Source: Pseudomonadales bacterium
GTDB lineage: Bacteria; Pseudomonadota; Gammaproteobacteria; Pseudomonadales; UBA7239
Direction: 5' to 3'
DNA length: 64,000 nt
NCBI GenBank assembly: GCA_041395665.1
Contig: JAWLAB010000006.1
Span: 62,001-126,000, forward strand
The translations under genes were made by a program, and so were the position numbers. Within the stretch, counting starts at the first letter, position 1; every line of letters starts with the position of its first letter. Positions 8,914 through 17,604 of the stretch are shown here, piece by piece. The notes under the pieces were generated by a model. It had not been told where the DNA came from and did no database searches. It saw only the letters and a program-made list of their open reading frames with translations.

Positions 8914-10691
8914 CGTTCTTCACCGTTGTCGCTCTGTGTTGCGCGTGGTTGTTGTTGCTGTAGCTGGTAGTAGTACTCAAATTTATTGCGCAATAACCCA
9001 CCTGGTTCATCGGGCACAGCGTTAAGCATTTGCTTGGCTGCTTGCTGTTTTTCTCTTTCTTCTTTGCTCATGTTTGATGTCGCTGCCTGAGTGTTTTCTT
9101 GTGATGGTTTTTGTTCATCACGATCTTGCTGGTTCTGTTGATCTTGCTGGTTCTGTTGGCTCTGTTGATCCTGCTGACTTTGTTGGTCTTGCTGGTTCTG
9201 TTGGTCTTGCTGGTTCTGTTGATCTTGCTGGTTCTGTTGATCTTGCTGGTTCTGTTGATCTTGCTGGTTCTGTTGATCTTGTTGGTTCTGCTGATTCTGT
9301 TGGTCCAATAATTTTTTTACTAAATCGCGATTAAAAATAGCGTCGTCAAGTTTTGGATTTTGTTTAAGTGCTTCGTCATAGCTTTTGATGGCACCTTGTA
9401 AATCATTGGACTTTGCTTGTGCATTGCCTTTGTTATACAGAGAATTGGTGTCATTGCTGTTGGAAAAATGTTCAGCAGCTTCTTTGTGTTGTCCGCTTTG
9501 ATACTCGGCATAGGCTTTCCACTGTGGATTTTCAAATTTTTTTGCGGCAGTTTTGCTATCTCCTTTTTGCAGGGCTTGTGCAGCTTGTTGATCCGGTGTT
9601 TGCCACCAATCATCCCATGTGCTTGGTAATGCAGCTTGGGTGGGTTCTGTGTGAAAGAAAAAAATGAGAGGCAATAGACTGAATAGTACGCCGCGTCTAA
9701 AAAATAATAGAGTGAAAAAAAGACAGGGGAAGATTAGCCAATAACCACTATCGAGCCAGTTTTCTATATTGCGTTTGGTATCGCGTTTTTCATTAGTGAT
9801 AGAGGATAAGTCTGCTGGTTTAATGAGTGGCGTGATGTCAGCATCATCGCTGCGCAAATCGCTGTAATAGCCGCCATTAGCTGCAGCAAGTTTTTGCAGC
9901 GTATTTTTATCCAATGGATTCATCAAAATGTTTCCTTGTTTGTCTTTGATGAAACCTCCATTGGGTAATGCGATAGGTGCGCCTTCTTCAGAGCCAATAC
10001 CAATAATATTGAGTGTGATATTTGTTCCTTTTAGCTGGTTGTCGATGTTTTCTGCTGCCGAAGGCGCTACGCCGTCAGTGACTAACAACAAGCGACCACG
10101 ATTAAATTTTGCGTTATGTAATAACTGAATCGCCTGTGCGATGGCGTCTTCCGTGCGGCTGCCAATTTTTGGCATGATGTATGGATCCAGTGTGTTGACT
10201 AAGGCTGCAAGGGTGTCAGCGTCATCGGATAATGGTGCAACAACATGTGCGCTACCGGAATACGCAATCAATGCGGTATAGCCTTCTTTGCGTTCGCGCA
10301 ATAAATCTAGAATTTTGAAGTGCGCAGCTTGCACGCGGCTGGGCTTTATATCCGTTGCCAACATGGAAGGGGAGAGATCTAGTAGCACCACTAAGGCGTC
10401 TGCACTCTTCAAAATAGGCTGTTCTGTTTTGGAAAAACTCGGGCCAGCTAAAGCAACGATACTCAGTATCCATGCGCTCAACAATGTATAGAGTGGCCAT
10501 GAATGTGTTGATGTTGTGGTTTTTTCTAACAGTGCCTGTAAAAGATCATTGTCGATAACTTTTGTCCATTGATTGACTCGGCTTTTGTGGTGGGCGAGTA
10601 AGAAAAAAAAGATAGTGGCAGGCAGAATGGCCCAAAGCCATTGAGGGCGTATCCAATGCAAAAAATTGAATTGAAGAAACTCAAGCAGCAT
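8907..10691 (-). CDS. BatB/BatC-type protein: VWA domain, TPR, Gln-rich repeats
   Basis: The 594-residue protein joins parts that are two genes (BatB and BatC) in other bacteria. N-terminal membrane helices (about 15-35 and 60-80) are followed by a von Willebrand A domain with an intact MIDAS motif (LLDLSPSM, near residue 100) and a membrane helix near 320-345. Next come tetratricopeptide repeats (about 365-455, including LYNKGNAQAKSNDLQGAIKSY) and a low-complexity Gln/Asn/Asp tract (about 460-527) made of NQQDQQ units. It overlaps batA by 11 bases and batD by 7. By family it acts as a membrane-bound scaffold with BatA and the MoxR ATPase; the substrate is unknown. The Gln tract is encoded by an 18-bp tandem repeat (separate entry). 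Confidence 0.88.
   Translation of the reverse strand: MLLEFLQFNFLHWIRPQWLWAILPATIFFFLLAHHKSRVNQWTKVIDNDLLQALLEKTTTSTHSWPLYTLLSAWILSIVALAGPSFSKTEQPILKSADALVVLLDLSPSMLATDIKPSRVQAAHFKILDLLRERKEGYTALIAYSGSAHVVAPLSDDADTLAALVNTLDPYIMPKIGSRTEDAIAQAIQLLHNAKFNRGRLLLVTDGVAPSAAENIDNQLKGTNITLNIIGIGSEEGAPIALPNGGFIKDKQGNILMNPLDKNTLQKLAAANGGYYSDLRSDDADITPLIKPADLSSITNEKRDTKRNIENWLDSGYWLIFPCLFFTLLFFRRGVLFSLLPLIFFFHTEPTQAALPSTWDDWWQTPDQQAAQALQKGDSKTAAKKFENPQWKAYAEYQSGQHKEAAEHFSNSNDTNSLYNKGNAQAKSNDLQGAIKSYDEALKQNPKLDDAIFNRDLVKKLLDQQNQQNQQDQQNQQDQQNQQDQQNQQDQQNQQDQQNQQDQQSQQDQQSQQNQQDQQNQQDRDEQKPSQENTQAATSNMSKEEREKQQAAKQMLNAVPDEPGGLLRNKFEYYYQLQQQQPRATQSDNGEERW
9112..9309 (-). repeat. 18-bp tandem repeat encoding (NQQDQQ)n
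   Basis: About ten to eleven near-perfect copies of an 18-bp unit (plus strand: TTGATCTTGCTGGTTCTG, with CTT/GAT and NQQ/SQQ variants) lie inside the batB/C-like gene. The unit length is a multiple of three, so copy-number change would alter the length of the Gln-rich tract without breaking the frame. The same array creates long spurious Leu/Val-rich open frames on the plus strand. Confidence 0.9.
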
Positions 10692-11733
10692 GCTGATATC
10701 TCGTTGTTATGTATCGCTGCCACAGTGCGCCTATGCTGATGGTAAAGCTAAGGAGCAGGGCAATGGCGAGAGGCCAATAAAACCATTCGCTCACAGGGCG
10801 CATCACTTCTTGTTTTCCAGTAATTGGCTCTAGTTTGTCTAATTGTTGATAGATTTTTTCTAGTTGCTCCGTACTGCGCGCACGGAAATAGTTGCCGCCG
10901 GTTTTTTCTGCAATGATGGTCAGTGTTTTTTCATCTAAATCTTGTGAAGGATTGGTGGTCTGTACACCAAAAAAAGTACGGCGAGTCATCTCATCAGCAC
11001 CAATGCCTACGGTATAAACTTTTATCCCCATAGTCTGTGCAATCTCTGCGCCTTGTAGCGGTGTCAGTGAGCCTGCGGTATTGGCGCCATCGGTCAATAA
11101 AATCATTACACGGTATTTTTGACCGTTGCCTTCTAAACGCTTGGCAGATAAAGCAATACCATCACCAATCGCCGTTTGTTCTCCTGCAAAACCGAGTTGT
11201 GCTTCTTGTAGTTGTTGCACCAAGGTTGCGTGATCAAAAGTGAGAGGGGTTTGTAGATAGGCTTTGCTGCCAAAAAGTACCAAGCCGACACGGTCACCTT
11301 CGCGTCGTTTAGCAAAATCGCTCACTACTTTCTTGATAGCATCAATGCGTTGTACGGGTTCGCCATTTAATTCCATATCCTGCGTTTGCATGCTGCCGGA
11401 AATATCAACCACCAATAGCAAATCGCGCCCAGAAGTTGGCGTACTGATTGGCTCGCCATACCACTGTGGTCGTGTAGCAGCTATGACCAGACAAAGCCAA
11501 ATGAGCCACAGCCACCACGATGCGCGTTCAGTTTTTTTTATGCTGATATTTTGCCCATCTTGCGCTGTGAGTAGCGTTTCAATGGCAGGAAAATACAGCG
11601 CCGCTTGCTGGTGTTGTTGTGCTTTAGTAAAGCCGCGTACAAAAAAAGGCAATGGCAATAAACACAACAGCCAAGGCCAGTGCAGAACAAAACTGTTATC
11701 ACTATTTTGTAAAAAATCAAACCATGCTGACAT
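10681..11733 (-). CDS. batA: BatA-like VWA-domain membrane protein
   Basis: A 350-residue membrane protein with one or two N-terminal helices (about 18-32 and 73-87), a von Willebrand A domain and a C-terminal helix (about 318-338). The metal-binding MIDAS motif DISGSM begins at Asp110, and the later TDGANT segment supplies the remaining Asp, so metal binding should be intact. This is the standard BatA architecture. By family it works at the inner membrane with BatB, BatD and the MoxR ATPase, which resembles metal-insertion chaperone systems; no substrate is suggested here. It starts four bases after the DUF4381 gene and overlaps batB/C at its end. Confidence 0.9.
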   Translation of the reverse strand: MSAWFDFLQNSDNSFVLHWPWLLCLLPLPFFVRGFTKAQQHQQAALYFPAIETLLTAQDGQNISIKKTERASWWLWLIWLCLVIAATRPQWYGEPISTPTSGRDLLLVVDISGSMQTQDMELNGEPVQRIDAIKKVVSDFAKRREGDRVGLVLFGSKAYLQTPLTFDHATLVQQLQEAQLGFAGEQTAIGDGIALSAKRLEGNGQKYRVMILLTDGANTAGSLTPLQGAEIAQTMGIKVYTVGIGADEMTRRTFFGVQTTNPSQDLDEKTLTIIAEKTGGNYFRARSTEQLEKIYQQLDKLEPITGKQEVMRPVSEWFYWPLAIALLLSFTISIGALWQRYITTRYQHAA

Positions 11734-11737
11734 ACAG

Positions 11738-12244
11738 TTATCGCCCCACAGGTGGCAAGGAGGTTAGCCACTTTTGTGCTTGTTCGATCAATTTATGCAT
11801 GGCAGCTGTGTCAGGTGTTGCACCGCTGTAGAGGTGATGGTTTAACAGTTCGCAAGATTGTTCATCCAATATAGGCTGCCATGTTTTTTTAGGGTGACGC
11901 TGTTTGTAACTGTTTTGAGTGTGCTGCATCATCTCAATCCAGTTAATTGAACCAACGGTTTCTCTCCCCCAAACACAAATTGCTGCGCGACGCAGTATCT
12001 CGGCCAAGAGTGGCAGTTGCTGTTGCGTGGGCATGGTGTGTGTCAGTGCAATCAATTGCAGCGCTTCGCGCTGGTACGCTGTATTGCGATGATGCTGTAA
12101 GCGGCGCCATATAAAGATGGTGAGCACAATAAGCAGTAATAAAATGAGTGCAGCTAGCACCCACCAGCCAGGCGCGAGCGGCCACCAAGAGATTGGTGGT
12201 GGTGCAATCAGCGGTTTGAGATTGGCCAGTGGATCACTGTTCAT
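11738..12244 (-). CDS. DUF4381 family membrane protein of the Bat/MoxR operon
   Basis: A 168-residue protein with a short Pro-rich N-terminus (LIAPPPISWWPLAPGWW), one membrane helix at about 26-46 (WVLAALILLLLIVLTIFIW) and a cytoplasmic helical domain. The 'I..P...WWPLAPGWW..A' opening is the signature of DUF4381 proteins, which almost always sit between a DUF58 gene and batA in proteobacteria. That is the position here: it overlaps the DUF58 gene by 11 bases and is four bases from batA. Its function is unknown; the constant neighbourhood suggests a structural part of the same membrane complex. Confidence 0.87.
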   Translation of the reverse strand: MNSDPLANLKPLIAPPPISWWPLAPGWWVLAALILLLLIVLTIFIWRRLQHHRNTAYQREALQLIALTHTMPTQQQLPLLAEILRRAAICVWGRETVGSINWIEMMQHTQNSYKQRHPKKTWQPILDEQSCELLNHHLYSGATPDTAAMHKLIEQAQKWLTSLPPVGR

Positions 12245-13214
12245 CGCGTTCTCTCGAAACTTGATGTGAAAAAAAAGAGCGTAAATGAGAAAAAATAGCC
12301 GTATCGGTTTGTAGTGCGAGTAGTGGAACTTTTAGCGTACGCATAGCGACTTTAACGGCTTGTTGTTGCCGTTGTGTTGCTTGTTGATAACGAGAAAGTA
12401 TTTTCTCATTCAGTGTGTCTATGGTTGTTTTTTTCTGGCCTGCGCGCACGCTGACCAAACCAATCACGGGTAATTGCTGCTCGAGAGCGTCTTGCACGCA
12501 AATAGAAAAACATTGGCTGTGTCGCACAACGGGGTGCAGTGCTTGTTGGCACTCTGTGTTCCAGTCATGAAAATCACTGAGCATAATGATGCAGGAGCCG
12601 GGGCGAGTCATGCTGCGCAATTGATGCATCGCGTGTTGCCAATGTGTTGTGGTATCTGCTGCAAAAGTGTTGCTGGCATGTTGTTCATCCAGCGCCAGCA
12701 TTTGCCGAAAAATTTGCAACAAAGTATGGCGACTGCGACGCGGTTTGATGTCGATAATGCCTGAGTCAGTGACAAGGAGTGCGCCGATGCGGTCGCCAGC
12801 GGCGAGTGCTGCCCAAGCGAGCAGGGCAGCAGCATTCGCTGCTAAAACAGATTTGAAGCAGCGCCGTGAACCAAAAAACATTGTGCTGCGCAAATCAATC
12901 ACCAAGATCACTGGTCTTTCTTTTTCTTCGTGAAAAATTTTGGTGTGCATTTTCCCGGTGCGAGCAGTGACACGCCAATCAATCGTGCGTACATCGTCGC
13001 CGGGCTGATAAATACGCACTTCATCGAAGTCGATGCCGCGACCGCGCAGCGTTGATCTTCTATTGCCTGTTAATTGTGAGCTGTTGTTTCTATTTTCTAG
13101 AGGAATGAACTGTGCTGCCAATCGCCAGCGCAGTAAATCACGCAACTGAATGCGTGCGCCGCGCGGCTCCAATGCGCTGAGAGATGTGTTGTTATGCGCG
13201 CTTTCTACGTTCAT
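12234..13214 (-). CDS. DUF58 domain protein of the Bat/MoxR operon
   Basis: A 326-residue soluble protein. The DUF58 core starts near residue 60 with RGIDFDEVRIYQPGDDVRTI followed by DWRVTARTG, the most conserved segment of the family. It continues into a VWA-like fold (VILVIDLRSTMFFGS, where the MIDAS-like Ser is partly replaced). DUF58 proteins accompany MoxR ATPases almost without exception and are presumed to be their adaptors. The gene follows moxR with a 19-base gap and overlaps the DUF4381 gene. Confidence 0.9.
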   Translation of the reverse strand: MNVESAHNNTSLSALEPRGARIQLRDLLRWRLAAQFIPLENRNNSSQLTGNRRSTLRGRGIDFDEVRIYQPGDDVRTIDWRVTARTGKMHTKIFHEEKERPVILVIDLRSTMFFGSRRCFKSVLAANAAALLAWAALAAGDRIGALLVTDSGIIDIKPRRSRHTLLQIFRQMLALDEQHASNTFAADTTTHWQHAMHQLRSMTRPGSCIIMLSDFHDWNTECQQALHPVVRHSQCFSICVQDALEQQLPVIGLVSVRAGQKKTTIDTLNEKILSRYQQATQRQQQAVKVAMRTLKVPLLALQTDTAIFSHLRSFFSHQVSRERDEQ

Positions 13215-13233
13215 GACGATCAGAAAAATACAA

Positions 13234-14220
13234 TCAAACAGCAGGCACTAAAGTCAGCAAGCGTTGGATGAGACTGTTAACGCTGTGGCCTTCTGCTTCG
13301 GCTTCAAAACTGGGAATGATGCGATGGCGCAAAATATCCGGCGCTAAAGCTTTGATGTCATCCGGCGTAACAAAATCGCGCCCCGCTAACCAAGCGCGTG
13401 CACGAGCGCAGCGATCGAGTGCAATGGTCGCACGCGGGCTGGCACCGTATTCAATCAAACGCGCCAGTGATGCGTCGTATTTTTCAGGTTGGCGTGTGGC
13501 GAGCACAATTTGCACCAAATATTCTTCCACGCTGTCCGCCATGTGAATATTGAGCGCAGCTTTGCGCGCGATTAATAAGTCCGCTTCATGTAAGGGCGTT
13601 GGCGCGGTTTCAGTGTTTTCTGTTTTTGCTTCATTGCGCGCTAACTGCAAAATCGATTTTTCTGTGCTGGCGTTGGGGTAATCCACCGTCACATGCATTA
13701 AAAAACGATCCAACTGTGCTTCGGGTAATGGATAAGTGCCTTCTTGTTCGATAGGGTTTTGTGTCGCCATCACCAAAAAAACGCGCGGCAATGTGTAAGT
13801 TTGATTGCCGACACTCACTTGCCGTTCTGCCATGGCTTCCAACAGCGCCGCTTGCACTTTGGCGGGTGCGCGGTTGATTTCATCCGCCAACACTAAATTG
13901 TGAAAAATAGGGCCGTTGCGAAATTCAAAGCGTGCTTCCTCAGGGCGATAAATGTCGCTTCCGGTAATGTCAGAAGGCAAAAGATCAGGCGTGAACTGAA
14001 TACGCTGAAAAGTGCCAGATAACACACTCGCTAATTCACGGATGGCTTTGGTTTTCGCCAAGCCAGGGGCGCCTTCGACGAGCAAGTGTCCATCAGCGAG
14101 TAGGGCGATCAGCAAGCGTTCAATCAGCGCGGATTGACCGAGGATGCGTGTCTCCAGCCATAGTCTGCGTTCGATAAATTGTTGTTGCAGGTTTGAAGGA
14201 GTGGATGCGGAATCAGACAT
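13234..14220 (-). CDS. MoxR-family AAA+ ATPase
   Basis: MoxR ATPases are AAA+ chaperones that act with VWA proteins to mature or insert cofactors into partner complexes. The 328 residues carry Walker A (GAPGLAKT, residues 50-57), Walker B with sensor (LVLADEINRAP), the ATQNP sensor-1 stretch, a second-region arginine motif and the C-terminal lid, matching family length. I place the start at 14220 (MSDSAST...) rather than 24 bases upstream, because GAGG lies five bases before that ATG. It is the first gene of the minus-strand run that continues through DUF58, DUF4381, batA, batB/C and batD, so its promoter should lie in the 85-base gap before it. Confidence 0.93.
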   Translation of the reverse strand: MSDSASTPSNLQQQFIERRLWLETRILGQSALIERLLIALLADGHLLVEGAPGLAKTKAIRELASVLSGTFQRIQFTPDLLPSDITGSDIYRPEEARFEFRNGPIFHNLVLADEINRAPAKVQAALLEAMAERQVSVGNQTYTLPRVFLVMATQNPIEQEGTYPLPEAQLDRFLMHVTVDYPNASTEKSILQLARNEAKTENTETAPTPLHEADLLIARKAALNIHMADSVEEYLVQIVLATRQPEKYDASLARLIEYGASPRATIALDRCARARAWLAGRDFVTPDDIKALAPDILRHRIIPSFEAEAEGHSVNSLIQRLLTLVPAV

Positions 14221-14305
14221 GACGACCTCACAGCGGTGTCTCAATACGAATGCCAGAGAGACCGTTGCAGGGCAGACAAGTTCCGAAATGGGTTCGTTAG
14301 ATAGT

Positions 14306-14857
14306 TCATGGTCGCTTTACTAGAACCTGAGTGTGCTCACCAGGCTGCATATCGTCCAGCGACCACTCGCCAATTTGATGGCGTATCAATCGCAGTGTTG
14401 GAAAGCCAACAGCGGCTGTCATGCGGCGCACTTGTCGGTTGCGTCCTTCTGAGATGGTTAAAGCAAGCCAACTGGTGGGAATGGCAGCGCGATAGCGAAT
14501 TGGCGGATTTCTCGCCCATAGATTTTCAGGCTCTGCCATGCGGTGCGCATTCGCAGGTCGTGTCCAACCGTCTTTTAACTGCACGCCTTTACAAAGCTGG
14601 CTGATGGCGTGGTCGGTAATGTCGCCATCCACTTGTACCCAATAAGTTTTGGGTAGTTTGAATTTAGGATCGCTAATGCGTTGTTGCAGCTTGCCGTCAT
14701 CGGTCAGGAGTAGCAGGCCTTCAGAATCAAAGTCCAAACGCCCAGCAGGGTAGATTCTGTCCTCAGTAAAAAACTGTTTTAGCGTGGCGCGTCCTTGCTC
14801 ATCCGTGAACTGGGACAGCACGCCATAGGGTTTATTGAACAGTATCAATCGGCTCAT
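14306..14857 (-). CDS. rluE: 23S rRNA pseudouridine synthase, RluE-like
   Basis: The enzyme isomerises a uridine of 23S rRNA to pseudouridine (U2457 in the E. coli RluE case). It has 183 residues and no S4 domain, as in RluE. The opening MSRLILFNKPYGVLSQF is typical of the RsuA/RluE group, and the catalytic aspartate is Asp42 in GRLDFDSEG. The ending ISEGRNRQVRRMTAAVGFPT is the conserved RNA-contact segment. It is transcribed away from icd and lies upstream of moxR on the same strand with an 85-base gap. Confidence 0.9.
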   Translation of the reverse strand: MSRLILFNKPYGVLSQFTDEQGRATLKQFFTEDRIYPAGRLDFDSEGLLLLTDDGKLQQRISDPKFKLPKTYWVQVDGDITDHAISQLCKGVQLKDGWTRPANAHRMAEPENLWARNPPIRYRAAIPTSWLALTISEGRNRQVRRMTAAVGFPTLRLIRHQIGEWSLDDMQPGEHTQVLVKRP

Positions 14858-14898
14858 AAGTGTTTAAATCAAATGGAAGATGATTTTGCTCGTAGGTT

Positions 14899-14939
14899 TT
14901 GTAGCAAATCTACAAGAAGGGAAGGGGCTCGTATATAAT
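14899..14939 (+). promoter_or_regulatory. Candidate icd promoter with overlapping inverted repeat
   Basis: A consensus -10 hexamer TATAAT lies at 14934-14939, 62 bases before the icd start. The expected -35 position (14911-14916) is poor and overlaps the right arm of a perfect inverted repeat, TTGTAG-CAAAT-CTACAA (14899-14915). An operator placed on a weak -35 would suit a regulated promoter, acting either as a repressor or an activator site. The hexamer and palindrome are visible; function is inferred. Confidence 0.5.
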
Positions 14940-15001
14940 CCTTTGCAGTTATCGCCTCACGAGGGCGTTACTTCTCTAGGTGTATTTCATTGGAGCAACC
15001 C

Positions 15002-16255
15002 ATGACCTATCAGAAAGTCCAAGTGCCTACCAACGGCAGCAAAATTACCACCAACGCTGATTTTTCGCTCAATGTTCCCAACAACCCCATCATCCCCTTT
15101 ATTGAAGGTGACGGCACGGGCGTGGATATCACACCTGTCATGCGTAAAGTCATTGATGCAGCGGTGAGCAAAGCCTACGGCGGCAAAAAAGCGATTGCTT
15201 GGATGGAAATTTACTGCGGTGAAAAATCTGCCGAGTTGTACGAAGGCAATTGGTTTCCTGAAGAAACCCTGCGTGCCATTAAAGAATTTGTTGTTTCTAT
15301 CAAAGGTCCGTTGACTACACCAGTCGGTGGTGGTTTTCGCTCTTTGAATGTCGCACTGCGCCAAGAATTGGATTTGTATGTGTGCTTGCGCCCTGTGCGC
15401 TGGTTCCAAGGTGTGCCTAGCCCCGTGAAAGAACCGCACAAAACAGACATGGTGATTTTCCGCGAAAACGCCGAAGATATTTATGCTGGTATCGAGTGGA
15501 AAGCGGGTTCAGATGAAGCGAATAAAGTAATCGCCTTTTTGCAAAACGAAATGGGCGTGAAAAAAATTCGCTTCCCACAAGATTGCGGTATCGGTGTGAA
15601 GCCCGTTTCAAAAGAAGGTACAGAGCGTTTAGTGCGTAAAGCCATTCAGTACGCGATCGACAATGACAAACCTTCTGTCACGCTCGTGCATAAAGGCAAC
15701 ATCATGAAGTTCACCGAAGGTGGATTCCGTGATTGGGGTTATGCGTTGGCGCAGAAAGAATTTGGCGCAACGCTGATCGGCGAAGGACCTTGGTGTGAAT
15801 TCACCAATCCAAAAACCGGCAAAAAAATTGTTGTAAAAGATGCGATTGCCGACGCGTTCTTGCAGCAGATTTTGTTGCGCCCAGAAGAGTACAGTGTGAT
15901 CGCTACGCTGAATTTGAATGGTGATTACATTTCTGATGCACTGGCAGCACAAGTCGGTGGTATTGGTATTGCGCCTGGCGCCAACTTGTCAGACACCATC
16001 GCCATGTTTGAAGCGACACACGGCACCGCGCCGAAGTACGCCGGTCAAGACAAAGTGAACCCAGGCTCATTGATTCTCTCGGCTGAAATGATGCTGCGCC
16101 ACCTCGGCTGGCCAGAGGCAGCAGACTTGGTGATCAAGGGTATGGACGGTGCGATTCAAGCTAAAACCGTCACTTATGACTTTGAGCGCTTGATGGACGG
16201 CGCAAAGCTGGTGTCTTGCTCACAGTTTGGCGATGAGATGATCAAGCATATGTAA
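15002..16255 (+). CDS. icd: NADP-dependent isocitrate dehydrogenase
   Basis: This TCA-cycle enzyme oxidatively decarboxylates isocitrate to 2-oxoglutarate with NADP+. The 417 residues match the E. coli-type homodimer length. The substrate loop TTPVGGGFRSLNVALRQ contains the serine that is phosphorylated by AceK in enteric relatives, and IFRENAEDIYAG and the NLNGDYISDALAAQVGG metal-site segment are intact. The start is the ATG at 15002 with GGAG six bases before it; an in-frame TTG at 14990 lies upstream of this ribosome site. A strong bidirectional terminator follows. The gene stands alone, divergent from rluE and convergent with the cold-shock gene. Confidence 0.97.
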   Translation: MTYQKVQVPTNGSKITTNADFSLNVPNNPIIPFIEGDGTGVDITPVMRKVIDAAVSKAYGGKKAIAWMEIYCGEKSAELYEGNWFPEETLRAIKEFVVSIKGPLTTPVGGGFRSLNVALRQELDLYVCLRPVRWFQGVPSPVKEPHKTDMVIFRENAEDIYAGIEWKAGSDEANKVIAFLQNEMGVKKIRFPQDCGIGVKPVSKEGTERLVRKAIQYAIDNDKPSVTLVHKGNIMKFTEGGFRDWGYALAQKEFGATLIGEGPWCEFTNPKTGKKIVVKDAIADAFLQQILLRPEEYSVIATLNLNGDYISDALAAQVGGIGIAPGANLSDTIAMFEATHGTAPKYAGQDKVNPGSLILSAEMMLRHLGWPEAADLVIKGMDGAIQAKTVTYDFERLMDGAKLVSCSQFGDEMIKHM

Positions 16256-16271
16256 TTGTGCTTGTTCCACG

Positions 16272-16301
16272 AAAAAGCCCGCTCTGGTAGCGGGCTTTTT
16301 T
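16272..16301. terminator. Bidirectional rho-independent terminator between icd and the cold-shock gene
   Basis: The hairpin AGCCCGCT-CTGGT-AGCGGGCT is flanked by an A-run on the left and a T-run on the right, so it can end icd transcription rightward and the cold-shock transcript leftward. Confidence 0.9.
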
Positions 16302-16321
16302 ATTGGGGCATCATTTATAGT

Positions 16322-16555
16322 TCAGCTAGCTTCCATCGAGCGTATTGGCGCAGAAGCGGCTGCGATGTTGGTCGCATGCAGGCCTTTCGGACCTTGCGTG
16401 ATTTCATAGCTAACCGGCTGACCGGCCTTGAGTGTTTTATAGCCATCCATCGTAATGGTGGAAAAATGTGCAAAAAGGTCTTCGCCACCGCCATCGGGCA
16501 AGATAAAACCGTAGCCTTTGGCGTTATTGAACCACTTCACTGTGCCTGTTGGCAT
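16322..16555 (-). CDS. Cold-shock domain protein (CspA family)
   Basis: A 77-residue single cold-shock domain: an RNA/ssDNA-binding beta barrel with RNP1 (KGYGFI) and RNP2-like DLFAHFS, where the usual VFVHFS has Leu and Ala. The opening TGTVKWFNNAKGYGFI is diagnostic. After the domain comes a short Ala/Ser tail. GAGGG lies seven bases before the ATG. In many gammaproteobacteria a cspD gene sits beside icd; here it converges with icd across a shared terminator. Whether it is cold-induced or a growth-phase CspD type cannot be told from the sequence. Confidence 0.93.
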   Translation of the reverse strand: MPTGTVKWFNNAKGYGFILPDGGGEDLFAHFSTITMDGYKTLKAGQPVSYEITQGPKGLHATNIAAASAPIRSMEAS

Positions 16556-16858
16556 GATACAGCCCTCATCAATCTATCTTCCATGCACCACTGCAATCCT
16601 GTTCGCAGCGGGTGCTGTTGTAATTATTATGCGGCGCTCCCAGCCATAGGAGGCGACCGAGCCACTTTTTTACCCATAAAGCTGCGGTGAGTCAAGCCAT
16701 GACCACTTTGTAAACGAGCCGCCAAGGGTGGGTGAGCTTTGGGTATTGATTTTACGGGTATCAGCGGGCAACATACGCGCGCCTTAAAAACGGTAAAAAC
16801 AGGCGATATTCGCCGCATTCCTTCTTTTTTTGTCCACTTCAACACGAACGGAGAATCC
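16556..16858. other. Divergent intergenic region between the cold-shock gene and etfB
   Basis: This 303-base gap has no convincing gene; open frames running through it are shadows. On the minus strand a -10-like CATAAT (plus-strand ATTATG, 16626-16631) would give the cold-shock mRNA a leader of roughly 70 bases. On the plus strand a TTGATT at 16746-16751 could be a -35 for etfB, but the matching -10 is poor. The etfB ribosome site (GGAGA before ATG 16859) closes the region. Confidence 0.5.
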
Positions 16859-17602
16859 ATGAAGATTCTGGTTGCAGTCAAACGCGTCGCTGACGCAAAT
16901 GTGAAGGTTCGCCCTAAGGCGGACGGTACCGGTGTCGATCTGACCAATGTCAAGATGGCCGTTAACCCATTCTGTGAAATTGCTGTAGAAGAAGCGGTGC
17001 GCATGAAAGATGCGGGCTTGGCGACAGAAATCGTTGCTGTTTCTATCGGTGATAAAGAAGAACACTTGCGCACTGCATTGGCTTTAGGTGCTGATCGCGC
17101 CATTTTGGTCAAAACCGAAGCTGAAGTGCAGCCGCTCGGCGTAGCAAAAGCATTGAAAGCGGTTGTTGATCAGGAGAAGCCAGATTTGGTGATTCTCGGC
17201 AAACAATCTATCGACGGCGATAACAACCAAGTCGGTCAGATGTTGGCTGCGTTGGCTGGTATGGCACAAGGCACTTTCGCTTCTGTATTGAAAGTAGAAG
17301 GCGGCAAAGCTGCGGTCACGCGTGAAATTGATGGCGGTTTGCAAACTGTGAGCTTGAACTTGCCTGCAGTGGTGACAACTGATTTGCGTTTGAATGAGCC
17401 GCGTTATGCTTCGCTGCCTAACATCATGAAAGCGAAGAAAAAACCATTGGATACCGTGACACCAGAATCTTTGGGTGTTGATATCGCACCGCGTTTCAAA
17501 GTCATCAAGGTTGAGCCGCCTGCTGATCGCAAAGCGGGTATCAAAGTGCCAGATGTTGCAACGCTGGTTGATAAATTGAAAAACGAAGCGAAGGTGATCT
17601 GA
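16859..17602 (+). CDS. etfB: Electron transfer flavoprotein, beta subunit
   Basis: EtfB binds AMP and, with EtfA, carries electrons from acyl-CoA and other dehydrogenases to ETF-quinone oxidoreductase. The 247 residues start with MKILVAVKRVADANVKVRP, the standard EtfB N-terminus, and include the conserved segment KQSIDGDNNQVGQMLAALAG and the signature loop VTREIDGG. The frame is open 120 bases upstream, but the ATG at 16859 with GGAGA before it gives the family start. It is two bases from etfA and clearly co-transcribed with it. Confidence 0.96.
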   Translation: MKILVAVKRVADANVKVRPKADGTGVDLTNVKMAVNPFCEIAVEEAVRMKDAGLATEIVAVSIGDKEEHLRTALALGADRAILVKTEAEVQPLGVAKALKAVVDQEKPDLVILGKQSIDGDNNQVGQMLAALAGMAQGTFASVLKVEGGKAAVTREIDGGLQTVSLNLPAVVTTDLRLNEPRYASLPNIMKAKKKPLDTVTPESLGVDIAPRFKVIKVEPPADRKAGIKVPDVATLVDKLKNEAKVI

Positions 17603-17604
17603 TT

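Noticed and set aside
9112..9309. Regular repeats that could suggest a CRISPR array
   Set aside because: The units are contiguous, with no unique spacers, and lie in frame in a coding sequence.
9074..9334. Leu/Val-rich plus-strand frames that look like hydrophobic proteins
   Set aside because: They are read-throughs of the 18-bp repeat on the opposite strand of the batB/C-like gene.
16256..16690. 144-codon plus-strand frame after icd
   Set aside because: It runs through the icd terminator and antisense to the cold-shock gene.
16627..17112. 161-codon minus-strand frame over the etfB start
   Set aside because: It is antisense to etfB and has no family resemblance; etfB is certain.
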